Source: JBBRUG01 sp038247995 (GTDB taxonomy: Bacteria; Chloroflexota; Chloroflexia; Chloroflexales; Chloroflexaceae). Taken from it: a DNA stretch of 35,484 bases. The position numbers and the translations under genes were made by a program. Numbering within the stretch: position 1 is the first letter of the stretch; each line of letters opens with the position of its first letter. Location: assembly GCA_038247995.1 (NCBI GenBank), contig JBBRUG010000014.1:1-35484 (forward strand), given 5' to 3'. This document shows positions 23,287 to 32,700 of this stretch, in pieces. A model generated the notes under the pieces. That model had not been told where the DNA came from. It did not search any database and saw only the letters and a program-made list of their open reading frames with translations.

Positions 23287-24393
23287 CTATTCCGTCACCG
23301 TCACCGTTAGCTGCTGCACGGCATTCATCTGGTAGCCCTTGCGGTTGTAGGCTGCGTGGAGCGGCTGGATGTTGCCCATCAGGTCGGTGGCGCGAACGGC
23401 TAAGCTATGGACGCCGGGCGTGGCCTTCCAGCTAAAGGCCCAGGCGCGCCACGCACGCGGCCCCAGATCGGCCAGCAGCGTTGTTGGTTGCCAGGTAGTA
23501 CCGCCGTCGCTGCTCCATTCGACTTGCGCAATTCCGTGTCCACCCGACCAGGCCAGGCCGCGGATCGTATGCAGACCGGCAGTAAGCACGCTGTCGCGCT
23601 CAACGTTGGTGAAGATCGACTTGACGAACAGTTCGCGCACCTTGCCGAAGGGCATGCCCGCTGTGTCGTACAGCACGTAGTTTTGCTGGTTGTAAATACT
23701 GTCAGACTCGTGGGCAATCAGGGTCATACGGCTGATCCACTTGACCCAGTTGATTCCACCCCAGCCCGGCACAACCAGGCGCACCGGGCCGCCGTGGGTG
23801 CTAGGCAGCGGTTGCCCGTTCACGGCATAGGCGAACATCGCATCGGCGCAGAGCTTGCTGATCTCGATCCCGCGGGCGAATGGTTCAGCGCCGGCGCTCC
23901 AACACTCGGCCTGGAGCGCGGCCTGCTTCACGCCGGCCTGTTCCAATACGAGCGCCACCGGCACGCCGATCCATTCGGCATTGGCCACGGCGCCATTCCG
24001 CCATTGGAGGCCCTCGGTGGGCGCACCGTCGGCGGCGAAACGCTCGCGCCCGTTGCCGCTGCACTCAAGCACGGCCATGTAACTGCTGGTTGGCAGTTCC
24101 CGCAAATCTTCCAGCGTAATTGTCATGGGCCTGCGCACCAGGCCGTCGATCGTTACGCTCCAGCACGCCGGATCCACTGTGGGTGAAGCGTGATTGTTGC
24201 GCATAAACATGCGCTCGATCGGGGTGATCATTTCGTTGAGCAAGTTCATCGGTGTCTCGACGTTGAGCAGGTCGCCGGGATGCATCAGCAGGCGCGGATC
24301 TTTGCCTAATCCGGCTAACGCGCCGCCGCCGGGGACCGGTGGTTCGCTCGGGGTCGGTTCGTTGTGCGCAGGCGTAAGCATTTCAAGTGGCAT
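23287..24393 (-). CDS. Sulfite oxidase-family molybdopterin oxidoreductase
   Basis: A 368-residue enzyme with the oxidoreductase molybdopterin domain (about 70-245) and a C-terminal Mo-co dimerisation domain (about 255-365). The molybdenum-binding cysteine is Cys111 in LECSGNGR. Further family segments are STHGGPVRLVVPGWGGINWVKW and the late SWKATPGVHSLAVRATDLMGN. No signal peptide or twin-arginine motif is present, so it is probably cytoplasmic or lacks its export signal. No cytochrome or haem partner gene is adjacent. The substrate may be sulfite or another sulfur or nitrogen oxide. Confidence 0.88.
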   Translation of the reverse strand: MPLEMLTPAHNEPTPSEPPVPGGGALAGLGKDPRLLMHPGDLLNVETPMNLLNEMITPIERMFMRNNHASPTVDPACWSVTIDGLVRRPMTITLEDLRELPTSSYMAVLECSGNGRERFAADGAPTEGLQWRNGAVANAEWIGVPVALVLEQAGVKQAALQAECWSAGAEPFARGIEISKLCADAMFAYAVNGQPLPSTHGGPVRLVVPGWGGINWVKWISRMTLIAHESDSIYNQQNYVLYDTAGMPFGKVRELFVKSIFTNVERDSVLTAGLHTIRGLAWSGGHGIAQVEWSSDGGTTWQPTTLLADLGPRAWRAWAFSWKATPGVHSLAVRATDLMGNIQPLHAAYNRKGYQMNAVQQLTVTVTE

Positions 24394-24414
24394 ATGCGGC
24401 CTCTTCCTTAGTTT

Positions 24415-24420
24415 ATTATA
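24415..24420 (-). promoter_or_regulatory. -10 of the sulfite oxidase-family gene
   Basis: A perfect TATAAT on the minus strand about 22 bp upstream of the ATG gives a very short leader that still contains GGAAGAGG. No strong -35 is seen. Confidence 0.45.
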
Positions 24421-24496
24421 GCTAAAGCAGATCGCTTAAACCCATTGCAGGTATGCGAGCGCTTTCTGCTAGCGCCTTCTGAATCCTGACTTCTAC

Positions 24497-24514
24497 ACTA
24501 TGGTTATGCATAGT
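24497..24514. promoter_or_regulatory. Operator-like palindrome in divergent gap
   Basis: ACTATG, six bases, CATAGT: a perfect 6-bp inverted repeat in the 284-bp gap between the sulfite oxidase-family gene and the LVIVD protein. The rest of the gap holds only a weak plus-strand promoter match (TTGACG at 24627-24632). Confidence 0.35.
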
Positions 24515-24677
24515 ATACGCCGGTGTAGCTTGTCGATTGATGAACGTTCCGCTCTGATTGCCTACAAAACATTCAGAAAGCGGTTTCTGCGTACGCAGGA
24601 AGCTAGTAAAAAAGTCGTTTACGAGATTGACGTACGAACATGTTGCTCCGATTTTGATCCGCCTCTGAGGAGAGCCT

Positions 24678-26582
24678 ATGCGTTACGCCTGCATCATCGT
24701 TGTGCTGTTCGCCACGCTCGTATTTCCGCGGCCCACGCCGGCCCAGAACGGCTGTGCCGCTCCAACAACGGTAGCGCAGCCTGCGCAGGCGCCGCCGGTC
24801 GCGGATGGTTCGGTAGGCCTGACCCGCCTGAGCGCTGTTGGTGGCGCTGTTATGGCAGCGGCGCGGGCCGACGACACGTTGTATGTTGCTCAGGGCGGCC
24901 TGTTACGCATCGAGCGGCCGGGAAGCGGAACAATCCAGCAGCCGCTAAGCGATCTCGCCCGTGACCTTGCGGTTAGTGCAACGGGCACTTATGTGGCGGC
25001 GGGTAGTGCCGGTCTGATTGGTTTGCCGGTTGGCGGGACGGCTGTAACGCTCCCCCTACCGGGCCTAGCGAGCGGTGTAACGGTTGTTGGTACGCGGGCG
25101 TATGTTGCCGCAGCCGGCGCCGATGGCGGGTTGCACATCGTCGATGTCGCGGCTCCGGCGCAACCGCGCTTGCTCGGTACGGCGGCGGTGTTGGGTTCGG
25201 CAAGTGCGGTGACGGTTGCCGGCGACCTTGCCTATGTCGCCGGTGGGGTAAACGGTGGAATTGAGATCTTCAACCTGGCTGATCCGGCGGCGCCGGTGCG
25301 GCTGGGCGGCTTGATCACCCCCGGCGCAGCCCGGTCGATTCTGCTCGTCGGTGAGCGGGCGTATGTAGCCGCCGGGATTTGTGGCCTTCAGACGCTTGAT
25401 GTTAGTGATCCGGCAGATCCACGCTTGCTTGGCGCTGTGGCCACCGGCGGCGAGGCGCTCGATCTGGCGTTGGCGGGAACGGTGTTGTATGTTGCTGCCG
25501 GCGCGGGCGGTATTGCCGGCTTTGATCTGAGCACCGGGACGCCGCAACCGCTGGCACAAACCACGCTGCCCGGTTTTGCGCGCCAGCTCAGCCTCAGCGG
25601 CGCGGAACTATTGATTGCTGCCGAGGCCGGCGGTTTATTTGCCCTTACGCTGAGTCCGCCTGCTGCCGCACCACGCGCTGTTGCTGCGGGTGATGTGCCG
25701 CTGGCCCTAGTGCGTGATGCTGAACGCGTGTTTCTCGGCCTGCGCCAGGGCGGTGTGCGTGAGGTGGATCTGACTGATCCGGCTCAGCCCGATCTGCTGA
25801 GCCGTTGGGAAGCGCCGACAGCAGTACGCGCTCTGGCTCTGGCTACCCCCCAAGATCGGCTTTATGCCGCAGTCGATGATGTCGGAATCGTCACCTTAGC
25901 CGTGAATGAACCAGATCCGCCGACTGAATTGAACCGTCTGGCGGCGCCGGGGCAAGTAACGGCACTCCTTTTCGACCCTGACGCAGCCCAGTTGTATGCG
26001 GCTGTAGGCAGTGCCGGCGTGGCAATTTACACGTTGAGCGATCCTGATGCACCCGAATTGTTACGCACGATCGACACGCCTGGAACAGCGCTTGGCCTCG
26101 CCCAACGGGGTGATCTGCTGTTGGTGGCTGATCGAAGCGGACTCCAGCTGATCGACCTGAGCACGAACACGTTGCAGGGAACGTTTACCCCACCTGCCGG
26201 CAGTTTCGTCCAGGGTGTAGCCGTGGCGGGAACGACGGCATTGCTCGCTGATCGGACTGGCCTGCTGGTGATCGAGATCAGCGATCCTGCGGTACCGCGT
26301 CAGGTCGGCATGGCAGGCGGCTTTACCGCGTATAACGTGCTCACCGAAGCCGAGCGCGTCTATGTTGCGGCCGGCCCTGCCGGTGTGCTTGTGTTCGATA
26401 TCGTTCAGCCAACCCAGCCGCACCTTGTAAGTGCGTTCCCTGCTCCCGGCTCAACGCTCGATCTGACGCTCGCCGGCGATCAGGTGGCGGTTGCCAATGA
26501 GGCCGGCGGGCTGCTGATCCTGACCAGCCGCGATCTGCCTAATCGGCTGATGCTGCCGCTGATCGGGCGATCCGGCGCGTGA
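24678..26582 (+). CDS. Secreted LVIVD-repeat (beta-propeller) protein
   Basis: A 634-residue exported protein. A signal peptide (RYACIIVVLFATLVFPRPTPAQ) is followed by about a dozen LVIVD-type blades of roughly 40 residues, each with a pattern such as GGLHIVDVAAPAQPRLLG, GGIEIFNLADPAAPVRLGG and GLQTLDVSDPADPRLLGAV. These form beta-propellers, and in known families they have binding or structural roles. The C-terminus, NRLMLPLIGRSGA, resembles the YLPMLRR end of the convergent neighbour. GAGGAG precedes the ATG. No enzyme motif is seen. Confidence 0.85.
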   Translation: MRYACIIVVLFATLVFPRPTPAQNGCAAPTTVAQPAQAPPVADGSVGLTRLSAVGGAVMAAARADDTLYVAQGGLLRIERPGSGTIQQPLSDLARDLAVSATGTYVAAGSAGLIGLPVGGTAVTLPLPGLASGVTVVGTRAYVAAAGADGGLHIVDVAAPAQPRLLGTAAVLGSASAVTVAGDLAYVAGGVNGGIEIFNLADPAAPVRLGGLITPGAARSILLVGERAYVAAGICGLQTLDVSDPADPRLLGAVATGGEALDLALAGTVLYVAAGAGGIAGFDLSTGTPQPLAQTTLPGFARQLSLSGAELLIAAEAGGLFALTLSPPAAAPRAVAAGDVPLALVRDAERVFLGLRQGGVREVDLTDPAQPDLLSRWEAPTAVRALALATPQDRLYAAVDDVGIVTLAVNEPDPPTELNRLAAPGQVTALLFDPDAAQLYAAVGSAGVAIYTLSDPDAPELLRTIDTPGTALGLAQRGDLLLVADRSGLQLIDLSTNTLQGTFTPPAGSFVQGVAVAGTTALLADRTGLLVIEISDPAVPRQVGMAGGFTAYNVLTEAERVYVAAGPAGVLVFDIVQPTQPHLVSAFPAPGSTLDLTLAGDQVAVANEAGGLLILTSRDLPNRLMLPLIGRSGA

Positions 26583-26598
26583 CAGACTGCCCAACTTT

Positions 26599-27372
26599 CT
26601 ACCTGCGCAGCATCGGCAAATACACCGTGTTATTGCCGAAGCCCAACACGCGCACATCAACGCGGCGGGTGAAGCTGTTGTTGTCGGCGAAGAGATCCTC
26701 GCCTTCAGCGGTGATTTCGGCGCTCATGGTCAGGAAGATTGCGCCGGTTACGCCGGACTTGACCTTAACATCAATCGGCACCGCCCAGGCCTGGCTGACA
26801 AGCAGGACCGGCACGACGCAACTGATCGCGGGCAGATCTTCCGTGTCGCAGCGGCTGTCGGCGCGCACAAAATCAACTTGCGGCGGCAGTGTGCCGGAAA
26901 CGACAATGCCGGTGGCGCGGCGCGAACCGTTGTTGCGCAATTCGACGTTATAGGTAAAGCTCGCGGCCTGATACACCTCTTCCGGCAGCACAGCGATTGT
27001 ATAGATCTCGATATCGGTATCGTCGCCGCTGCTGCTGCTCACGAGGACATAAAAGCTACCCTCCGCTGTCTGATCGCCGAGTGTCGCCGTGCAGGTGACG
27101 AGCGTAGCGCCGCGGGAGAAGACCGCGCCGGAGGACGGATCGCATTCCAGTTCGGCGGTTGCGGGGCTGACGATGATATTGCTTTCGTAGAAAACGGGAG
27201 TTTCCTGATTGATGCTCGATACGGGGAAGTAGGCGTCTTTAAAGCTGATCGTCGGCGCCGCCTGGGCCGGTGTCTGGGCACGACCGGCTGAGGCAAACAA
27301 GACACTACTAAACAGAATGGCAATCAGCAAGCTGAGCGTAAACCGTGGAGAACACGCTGTCTGGGCGTTCAT
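26599..27372 (-). CDS. Secreted HYR/DUF11-like protein
   Basis: A 257-residue exported protein. A signal peptide (about 1-32, ending SAGRAQ) is followed by a short HYR-like module (SGAVFSRGATLVTCTATLGDQTAEGSFYVLV, about 80-110) and a DUF11-like Ig-fold domain (about 125-245: ASFTYNVELRNNGSRRATGIVVSGTLPPQVDFVRAD). Two cysteines of the second domain could pair. It ends VYLPMLRR. AAGGA lies close to the ATG. Probably a cell-surface or sheath component; its convergent partner is the LVIVD protein, 16 bp away. Confidence 0.75.
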   Translation of the reverse strand: MNAQTACSPRFTLSLLIAILFSSVLFASAGRAQTPAQAAPTISFKDAYFPVSSINQETPVFYESNIIVSPATAELECDPSSGAVFSRGATLVTCTATLGDQTAEGSFYVLVSSSSGDDTDIEIYTIAVLPEEVYQAASFTYNVELRNNGSRRATGIVVSGTLPPQVDFVRADSRCDTEDLPAISCVVPVLLVSQAWAVPIDVKVKSGVTGAIFLTMSAEITAEGEDLFADNNSFTRRVDVRVLGFGNNTVYLPMLRR

Positions 27373-27529
27373 AACTGGTCCTTAAGATAAAAATAGCGTC
27401 GGTGACAAAAGCCACCCTGGGGCAAAGGTGGTGAACGGTTAGTATGGATTGGACTTGCGAGTGTACGGGGTGAGTCTGTCAGCTTGATGAAGACGCAGGG
27501 GCTAGGGGGGTGACAGCATCGTCATTTAG

Positions 27530-27627
27530 CGCACTGAGCAGCATGACTGAGCTGCTGAGGCCACTGAACCGGGTAGTTCGCTGCGCTCACGCCTGGTTGG
27601 GCAGGCTCAATCGATCTGAGCAATGCT
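27530..27627 (+). repeat. Dispersed intergenic repeat, copy B
   Basis: About 98 bp with the same two ends as copy A: CGCACTGAGCAGCATGACTG at the start and CGATCTGAGCAATGCT at the end. The inner part, AGCAGC-N8-GCTGCT, could form a small stem. It lies in the 322-bp gap between fabI and the HYR/DUF11-like gene; the gap otherwise holds only the fabI terminator. Confidence 0.85.
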
Positions 27628-27636
27628 GTAGGTGAT

Positions 27637-27660
27637 CAAAAGGCGCCCATGTGGGGCGCC
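27637..27660 (-). terminator. Intrinsic terminator of fabI
   Basis: On the minus strand GGCGCCC, a 5-nt loop and GGGCGCC are followed by TTTTG, 35 bp after the fabI stop. Confidence 0.75.
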
Positions 27661-27694
27661 CGCCATTACCGGATTGCTGGATTGCTGGTGCAGG

Positions 27695-28477
27695 CTATTC
27701 GCCGCCGGCGACAACAACATTGAACCCGGCGTCTACGTAGCTGATCTCGCCGGTAACGCCGCCACTCAGGTGGCTACAGAAGTAAACGGCGGCATTGCCG
27801 ACGTCCTCGATCGTAATATGCCGGCGCAGTGGCGCTGCGTCGGCAAATTGCTTGTGCAACGCGCGAAAGCCGGTAATGCCGCTGGCCGCGAGGGTGCGGA
27901 TCGGCCCGGCGCTGATCGCATTCACACGAATGTTGCGTGGGCCGAGGTCGGCGGCGAGGTAGCGCACGCTCGCTTCCAGCGCCGCTTTAGCCACACCCAT
28001 CGCGTTATAGTTCGGGATGACCTGCTGGGCGCCGTGGTAGGTGAGGGTGAGGATCGATGTGCCGTCGACGAGTAGTTCGGCTTCGTCGGCGGCCTTAACG
28101 AGCGCGGTGAGTGAATATGCGCTCACTTCCATCGCCAGGAGAAAGCCGGCGCGAGTCGTATTCAGGTACGCGCCCTGCAATTCATTTTTGTTGGCATAGG
28201 CGATCGCGTGGATCAAAAAGTCCACCTGGCCGAACACTGCGCGTGTTTTCGTCATCAACGCAGCGATTTCGGCGTCGTTGTTGGCGTCGCATGGCTCGAT
28301 CAGCTTGGCGTCCAGGCTTGCGGCAAGCGGGCGGACGCGGCGTTCCAGCATTTCGCCGACATAGGTGAACCCGAGTTCCGCGCCTTCACGGTGCAGCGCC
28401 TGGGCGATGCCCCACGCGATCGAGTGGTCGTTCGCCACGCCCAGGATCAGCCCCTTTTTTCCCGACAACAGACCCAT
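27695..28477 (-). CDS. fabI: Enoyl-[acyl-carrier-protein] reductase
   Basis: NADH-dependent last step of each fatty-acid elongation round. The 260 residues follow E. coli-type FabI: dinucleotide-binding GVANDHSIAWGIAQ (13-26), Tyr147, and the catalytic Tyr157-x6-Lys164 in PNYNAMGVAKAALE, close to E. coli positions 146/156/163. Family motifs IRVNAISAGPIRTLAASGI and GEISYVDAGFN close the protein. AAGGA lies upstream of the ATG. It is monocistronic by its own terminator and divergent from the next gene. Confidence 0.96.
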   Translation of the reverse strand: MGLLSGKKGLILGVANDHSIAWGIAQALHREGAELGFTYVGEMLERRVRPLAASLDAKLIEPCDANNDAEIAALMTKTRAVFGQVDFLIHAIAYANKNELQGAYLNTTRAGFLLAMEVSAYSLTALVKAADEAELLVDGTSILTLTYHGAQQVIPNYNAMGVAKAALEASVRYLAADLGPRNIRVNAISAGPIRTLAASGITGFRALHKQFADAAPLRRHITIEDVGNAAVYFCSHLSGGVTGEISYVDAGFNVVVAGGE

Positions 28478-28645
28478 CGTGATTTCCTTCTGCTGGATTT
28501 ACATTGTCGGAGCGGCTCACGAGCCGCCCATAAAGTGAACACAGAAACCTGCCAGATGCAGCCGGCAGTGAGCTTTTGGCTGGATCTGACAGGATTAATT
28601 GTTCCATGTAACTAGGTCGTATCTTACCACAAACCAGTTGCGGGC

Positions 28646-28674
28646 TTGACATCGGAGCTTACGACTGATAGAAT
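28646..28674 (+). promoter_or_regulatory. Strong sigma-70 type promoter of the nicotinamidase-like gene
   Basis: A perfect TTGACA (28646-28651), a 17-bp spacer and TAGAAT (28669-28674), 38 bp upstream of the ATG. The best promoter match in the window. Confidence 0.75.
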
Positions 28675-28712
28675 TAGTGTCAGTTAAACACTATTTGCAA
28701 AGGAGGCATTGA

Positions 28713-29426
28713 ATGCGCTCGCTGAACATTGCCGAACAGGCACTACCGTTTCTGCGTTATTTGGACGAATGGTATGCCGCGTTGCCGGCGGCTGATCTTA
28801 TAACCATCGTAGGCGCTACGCCGGAGCGCGTGGCAGTGTTTTCGATCGACATGATCAACGGCTTCTGTGTTGAAGGGCCGTTGGCCGGTTCGCGTGTCGG
28901 GGCGCTCATGGAGCCGGTGGCCGCGATCCTGACCCGTGCCCACGATCTTGGTGTGCGCGCACTGGTGCTTACGCAGGACACGCACAACCCGGACACGCCC
29001 GAGTTCGGCGCTTACCCGCCGCATTGTGTGGCCGGCACACCTGAAAGCCAGACCGTCGCGCCGATTGCTGCGTTGCCCTTTGCTGATGCGTTGACCACGA
29101 TCCCCAAGAACTCACTTAGTTCGCACCTGGGCACACGCCTGGGCGATTGGATGGCCGCGCATCCGCAGATCGACACCTTCGTAGTGATTGGGAATTGCAC
29201 CGATCTCTGCGTCTACAGCGCGGCGATGCATCTGCGCCTGGAGGCGAACGCGCTCAACCTCCAGCGCCGGGTGATTGTACCGGCGGCGATCAGCAATACG
29301 TTTGATACGCCGGTGAGCGTGGCGCGTGATCTGGGCATTCTCGCCCATGACGGCGACCTGCATCATGTGCTTTTCTTGCATCACATGGCCCAGAACGGCG
29401 TGGAGGTAGTGGGGGATCTGAGGTAA
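28713..29426 (+). CDS. Nicotinamidase-like cysteine hydrolase (isochorismatase family)
   Basis: A 237-residue hydrolase that probably deamidates nicotinamide to nicotinate for NAD salvage. The catalytic set is Asp46 (FSIDMINGF), Lys132 (IPKNS) and Cys166 (NCTDLCV). The metal-site pattern DTHNPDTPEFGAYPPHCVAGT (Asp89, His91, His104) is of the nicotinamidase rather than the isochorismatase type. A perfect AAAGGAGG lies six bases before the ATG. Other isochorismatase-fold amidases are possible, so no symbol is given. Confidence 0.8.
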   Translation: MRSLNIAEQALPFLRYLDEWYAALPAADLITIVGATPERVAVFSIDMINGFCVEGPLAGSRVGALMEPVAAILTRAHDLGVRALVLTQDTHNPDTPEFGAYPPHCVAGTPESQTVAPIAALPFADALTTIPKNSLSSHLGTRLGDWMAAHPQIDTFVVIGNCTDLCVYSAAMHLRLEANALNLQRRVIVPAAISNTFDTPVSVARDLGILAHDGDLHHVLFLHHMAQNGVEVVGDLR

Positions 29427-29438
29427 AGGATGGAAGTG

Positions 29439-29477
29439 ATTGTCCGTGTTCATGGCGAAGCCGTGAACACGGACAAT
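29439..29477. terminator. 18-bp hairpin between convergent genes
   Basis: Arms 29439-29456 and 29460-29477 pair over 18 bp with a single G-U and a GAA loop. It sits between the nicotinamidase-like gene and the NHLP-like peptide gene, whose 3' ends face each other. It has no T-run, yet the position suggests a two-way terminator. Confidence 0.65.
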
Positions 29478-29487
29478 TCCAGTGATC

Positions 29488-29706
29488 CTACACGAAGCCG
29501 CGCCCACCGGTCTTGGAGATACGCGCATCGAGGGTGCCGGCGAACGCCTTCATGCTGTCGGCGTCGAGTGCGTCAAGGGCGTCAAGTTCTTCTTCAGTGA
29601 GATCGTACCCGACACAAGCCGCACGAGCGTCGTCGATCAGTTTCTGGCGGAATTCGGCGTCGGTGATAGCGCGACCGATCACGACCTGAACAGCTTCCAT
29701 AGACAT
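29488..29706 (-). CDS. NHLP-clan small protein (Os1348-like), possible RiPP precursor
   Basis: A 72-residue acidic protein: VQVVIGRAITDAEFRQKLIDDARAACVGYDLTEEELDALDAL is the leader-like part known from nitrile-hydratase-like leader peptides (NHLP, Os1348 type). The tail is FAGTLDARISKTGGRGFV. AAGGAG lies seven bases before the ATG. It starts 50 bp after the stop of the 1476-residue cyclase-like regulator, on the same strand. No modifying enzyme or peptidase-transporter is seen nearby, and the tail has few residues suited to modification, so the protein may instead be a regulator-bound partner. Confidence 0.6.
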   Translation of the reverse strand: MSMEAVQVVIGRAITDAEFRQKLIDDARAACVGYDLTEEELDALDALDADSMKAFAGTLDARISKTGGRGFV

Positions 29707-29756
29707 TGTGGTGCTCCTTGGTTGGGCCGCAGTATGGGCTGCGGCTTTACATGTAG

Positions 29757-32700
29757 TTACGCTGGATTCTGCATTCGAGCAAGTTCGCCTCGGGCATCGA
29801 TCGCGGCGAACATTGTGCGCGCCTGTTCTAGATACGCGGTTCCCTGCGGATCGTTACACGCCATGAGCATATTGCCCCAACGCGCCCAGGTGACGGCCAG
29901 TTCAAAGCGGCTGTTGAGTTGGGCGAAGCCTTCGGCGGCAGCGGCGAAATGTTCGCTGAATGGTTCATTGCGGGCGGCGGCGATCTCGCCCTGAAGGCGT
30001 CGGGCAATGCCGTAGTCGAGCCGGCTGCCAAGCCGTTCAGCGAGGTCGGCGGCCTGGGCCGACCACTGGGTCGCATCGTCCAGATGCTGAGTTGCCCCGA
30101 CGCCACGCGCAGCGCTGGAGGCGGCTTGCAGGTCGGCGTCGGCGAGTACCGTCAGCGCCTCCAGTTCGAGTTGCGGCGCTTGAATGCGCGTGCCGATGGT
30201 GCGCGCCGTTTCGGCCAACGTGCGGGCAGCGGCGATATCGCCCTCGGCCAGTTGGACGCGCGCCAGGAGCGCCAGGGTGTTACCCTCTTGGTAGGTGTTG
30301 GTCTGGTCGCGGTAAATTGCGAGCGCCTGCTGATAACCCGCAGCGGCAGTCGTATAATCGCCGCGTTGGTAGGCCGTCATACCGAGTGTGTCGGCGGCTT
30401 GGGCAACACCAAGCTGATCGCCCATCTCTTCGCAGAGGGTTAGCGCGGCGCGACAGGTGTGCTCGGCGTCAGCATATCGGCTTAGACAGAAGTATGCATA
30501 AGCGGCATTGAGCAATACACTGCTCAGCATATATTTTGTCTGTACTTTGCGGGCCAGTTCTTCGGCCTGAGTGTAGTGGGCAACGGCAGTAGAGTAATTA
30601 CTCTGAAGTTGGGCAAGATAGCCCAAGTTATTGAGCGTGCGCGCACATCCATAGAGATCGTCGATCGCCTCTAACGCACTCAGGGCGTTGCGGAAATGGA
30701 ATTCGGCGCGCGAATAGTCGCCGCGCATGCCGTAAAGTGTACCCAGTTGCTGCTGGAGCTCGGCTTCGATCCGTTCATCTTCGGCGCTGCGGGCGTCGGT
30801 GCGAATCCGCACCAGGCCGGCGTGACAAACTTCCAGGGCCTGATCGAACATGCCCAGGCGGCGCAGCACGTTGCCCATGTCGGCGAAAATTGCCGCCAGG
30901 AGCAATGGCGGTACAGCATTGATCTGCGCTTCGGCCAGCGCTTCGGCGGCACGCAGTTTCGCCAGCGCTTCGGTGTATTGGCCCTGCTTTTCCAGTGCAT
31001 CGCCCCACGAGCGTAACACCTCGGCGGCAACGGCAGGCGGCAGGACACTCGCGGCGCCCGCTTCAGATACGTCTTCCTGCCTCCTGCCCTCTGGCTCCTG
31101 GCTCCTGCCGCTTGTACCCAACAACGCCGCATACTCGGCAATTGCTTCGCTATAGCGGCCCAGCGTGCAGAGTACGTCGCCGAGGGCTTCGCGGGCTTCC
31201 CAGAGCCGGGGATCATCGTTATGGCCCTCAAGCGCTTCGATTGTCCAGCGGTAATACTGGATCGCCTGCTCGTTGGCGTAATCGTCGCGGGCGGTGTGGC
31301 CGGCCAGGAGCAAATAGGGTACGGCGCGCTGCGGTTGATCGCTCAGGCGCAGGTGGTGTGCGAGGAGGAAGATTGGCGCACTGCTCACCCGGCTGGCCCG
31401 ACCAAGCAGCGATCCATTGCGCCCGATCTGCACCAGCGAGTTGTCATCAACGCCATACTGCGCCCGGGCCTGGGCCAGCACATCGGCGTGGCGGCGTTCC
31501 AGATAGTCGCCCACCTGGCCATGCAATTCACGCCGCCGGGCGAACAGCAAGCTCTGATACGCCACTTCCTGGGTCAAGGCGTGCCGAAACAGATGTACGC
31601 GCTCGGGTTGCTCACGCTCCAGGCTGGTGAGTTCTTCGGCGTCGAGGTGGGCCAGTCGACCTACCAGGCTGCCGTAATCGTCGGGATAAATGGATCGCAG
31701 CACGGCAATCGGGAAGCGCTGCCCAATGACGGCGGCGATCCGCAGCAGCGACCGACTCTTCTCGTCAAGGCGATCAATCCGGGCCAGGAGCAGGCCACTC
31801 AGGCTGTCGGGCAGCGTGTCGAAGGTGGAGTTGCTCTCCACAGCGCGCAGTAATTCTTCCAGGAAGAGTGGATTGCCGCCGGCGCGAGTGATGATCTGCG
31901 TGCGTAGATTCGGGTCGAGACGTTCCCCGCCGAGGCGATCAAGAATGGCCGCACTGGCTTCGTCCGACAGTTCGCCAAGCTCCAGCACATCCGCGCCGTC
32001 GCTAGAATGCGCGCCCGCCCAGGCGATTGTGCCGCGATGCAGGCCGATCAAGAGCAGCGGCGTGGTTGCGATCTGGGCGGCGACCTGTTGCCAGAGCGCC
32101 AGTGAAACCTGGTCGGCCCAGTGCAAGTTGTCGAAAAGCAGCACCATACTACCGGCGCGGTGGGCCGTTGCTTTGAGCAGTTCGGTGATCAGTTCGAAGC
32201 GGCGCGTCTGGCGTTGCTGCGGGTCGAGGCTGCGCACAATCACGTTATCGGCGCTATCGAGCCGCACCAGTTCGGCGAGCAGCGGTAGCCAATCGGCGGC
32301 GGCGATCCCGGCGGAGGTTAAAGTATCGGCGAGGCGTTCGGCGCGTTCGGCCTGCGTTGCGTCGGCGTGAATGCTACATAGTTCACGCAGCAAATCGCCC
32401 CAGGGCGCAAACGGTACAGTTGTATTGAAAGAGAGGCAACGCACACTGATCACCCGTGCGCCGTGGGCCTGGGCTGTGTCGATCACTTCGGCGCTCAGGC
32501 GGCTCTTGCCGATCCCGGCCTCGCCGCTAATCCGCAGCGCATAGCCCTGGCCGGCCAGTGTTCGTGCCAGGCGCGCTTCGAGCCAGGCCTGTTCGGCATC
32601 ACGCCCAACCAGATCGCCGCTGCGCAAAGCGCGCGGCAGTTCGATCATGCGTTCGCCGTCGATGCGCAGCAGTTCCAGTGGCTCGCGCTTACCCTTCACG

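Noticed and set aside
24500..24964. 154-codon frame upstream of the LVIVD gene
   Set aside because: Overlaps the LVIVD gene out of frame, with no family features; the LVIVD protein has a signal peptide and ribosome binding site of its own.
27530..27627. Insertion sequence
   Set aside because: No transposase frame or terminal inverted repeats; the element is too short and is better described as a REP/MITE-like repeat.
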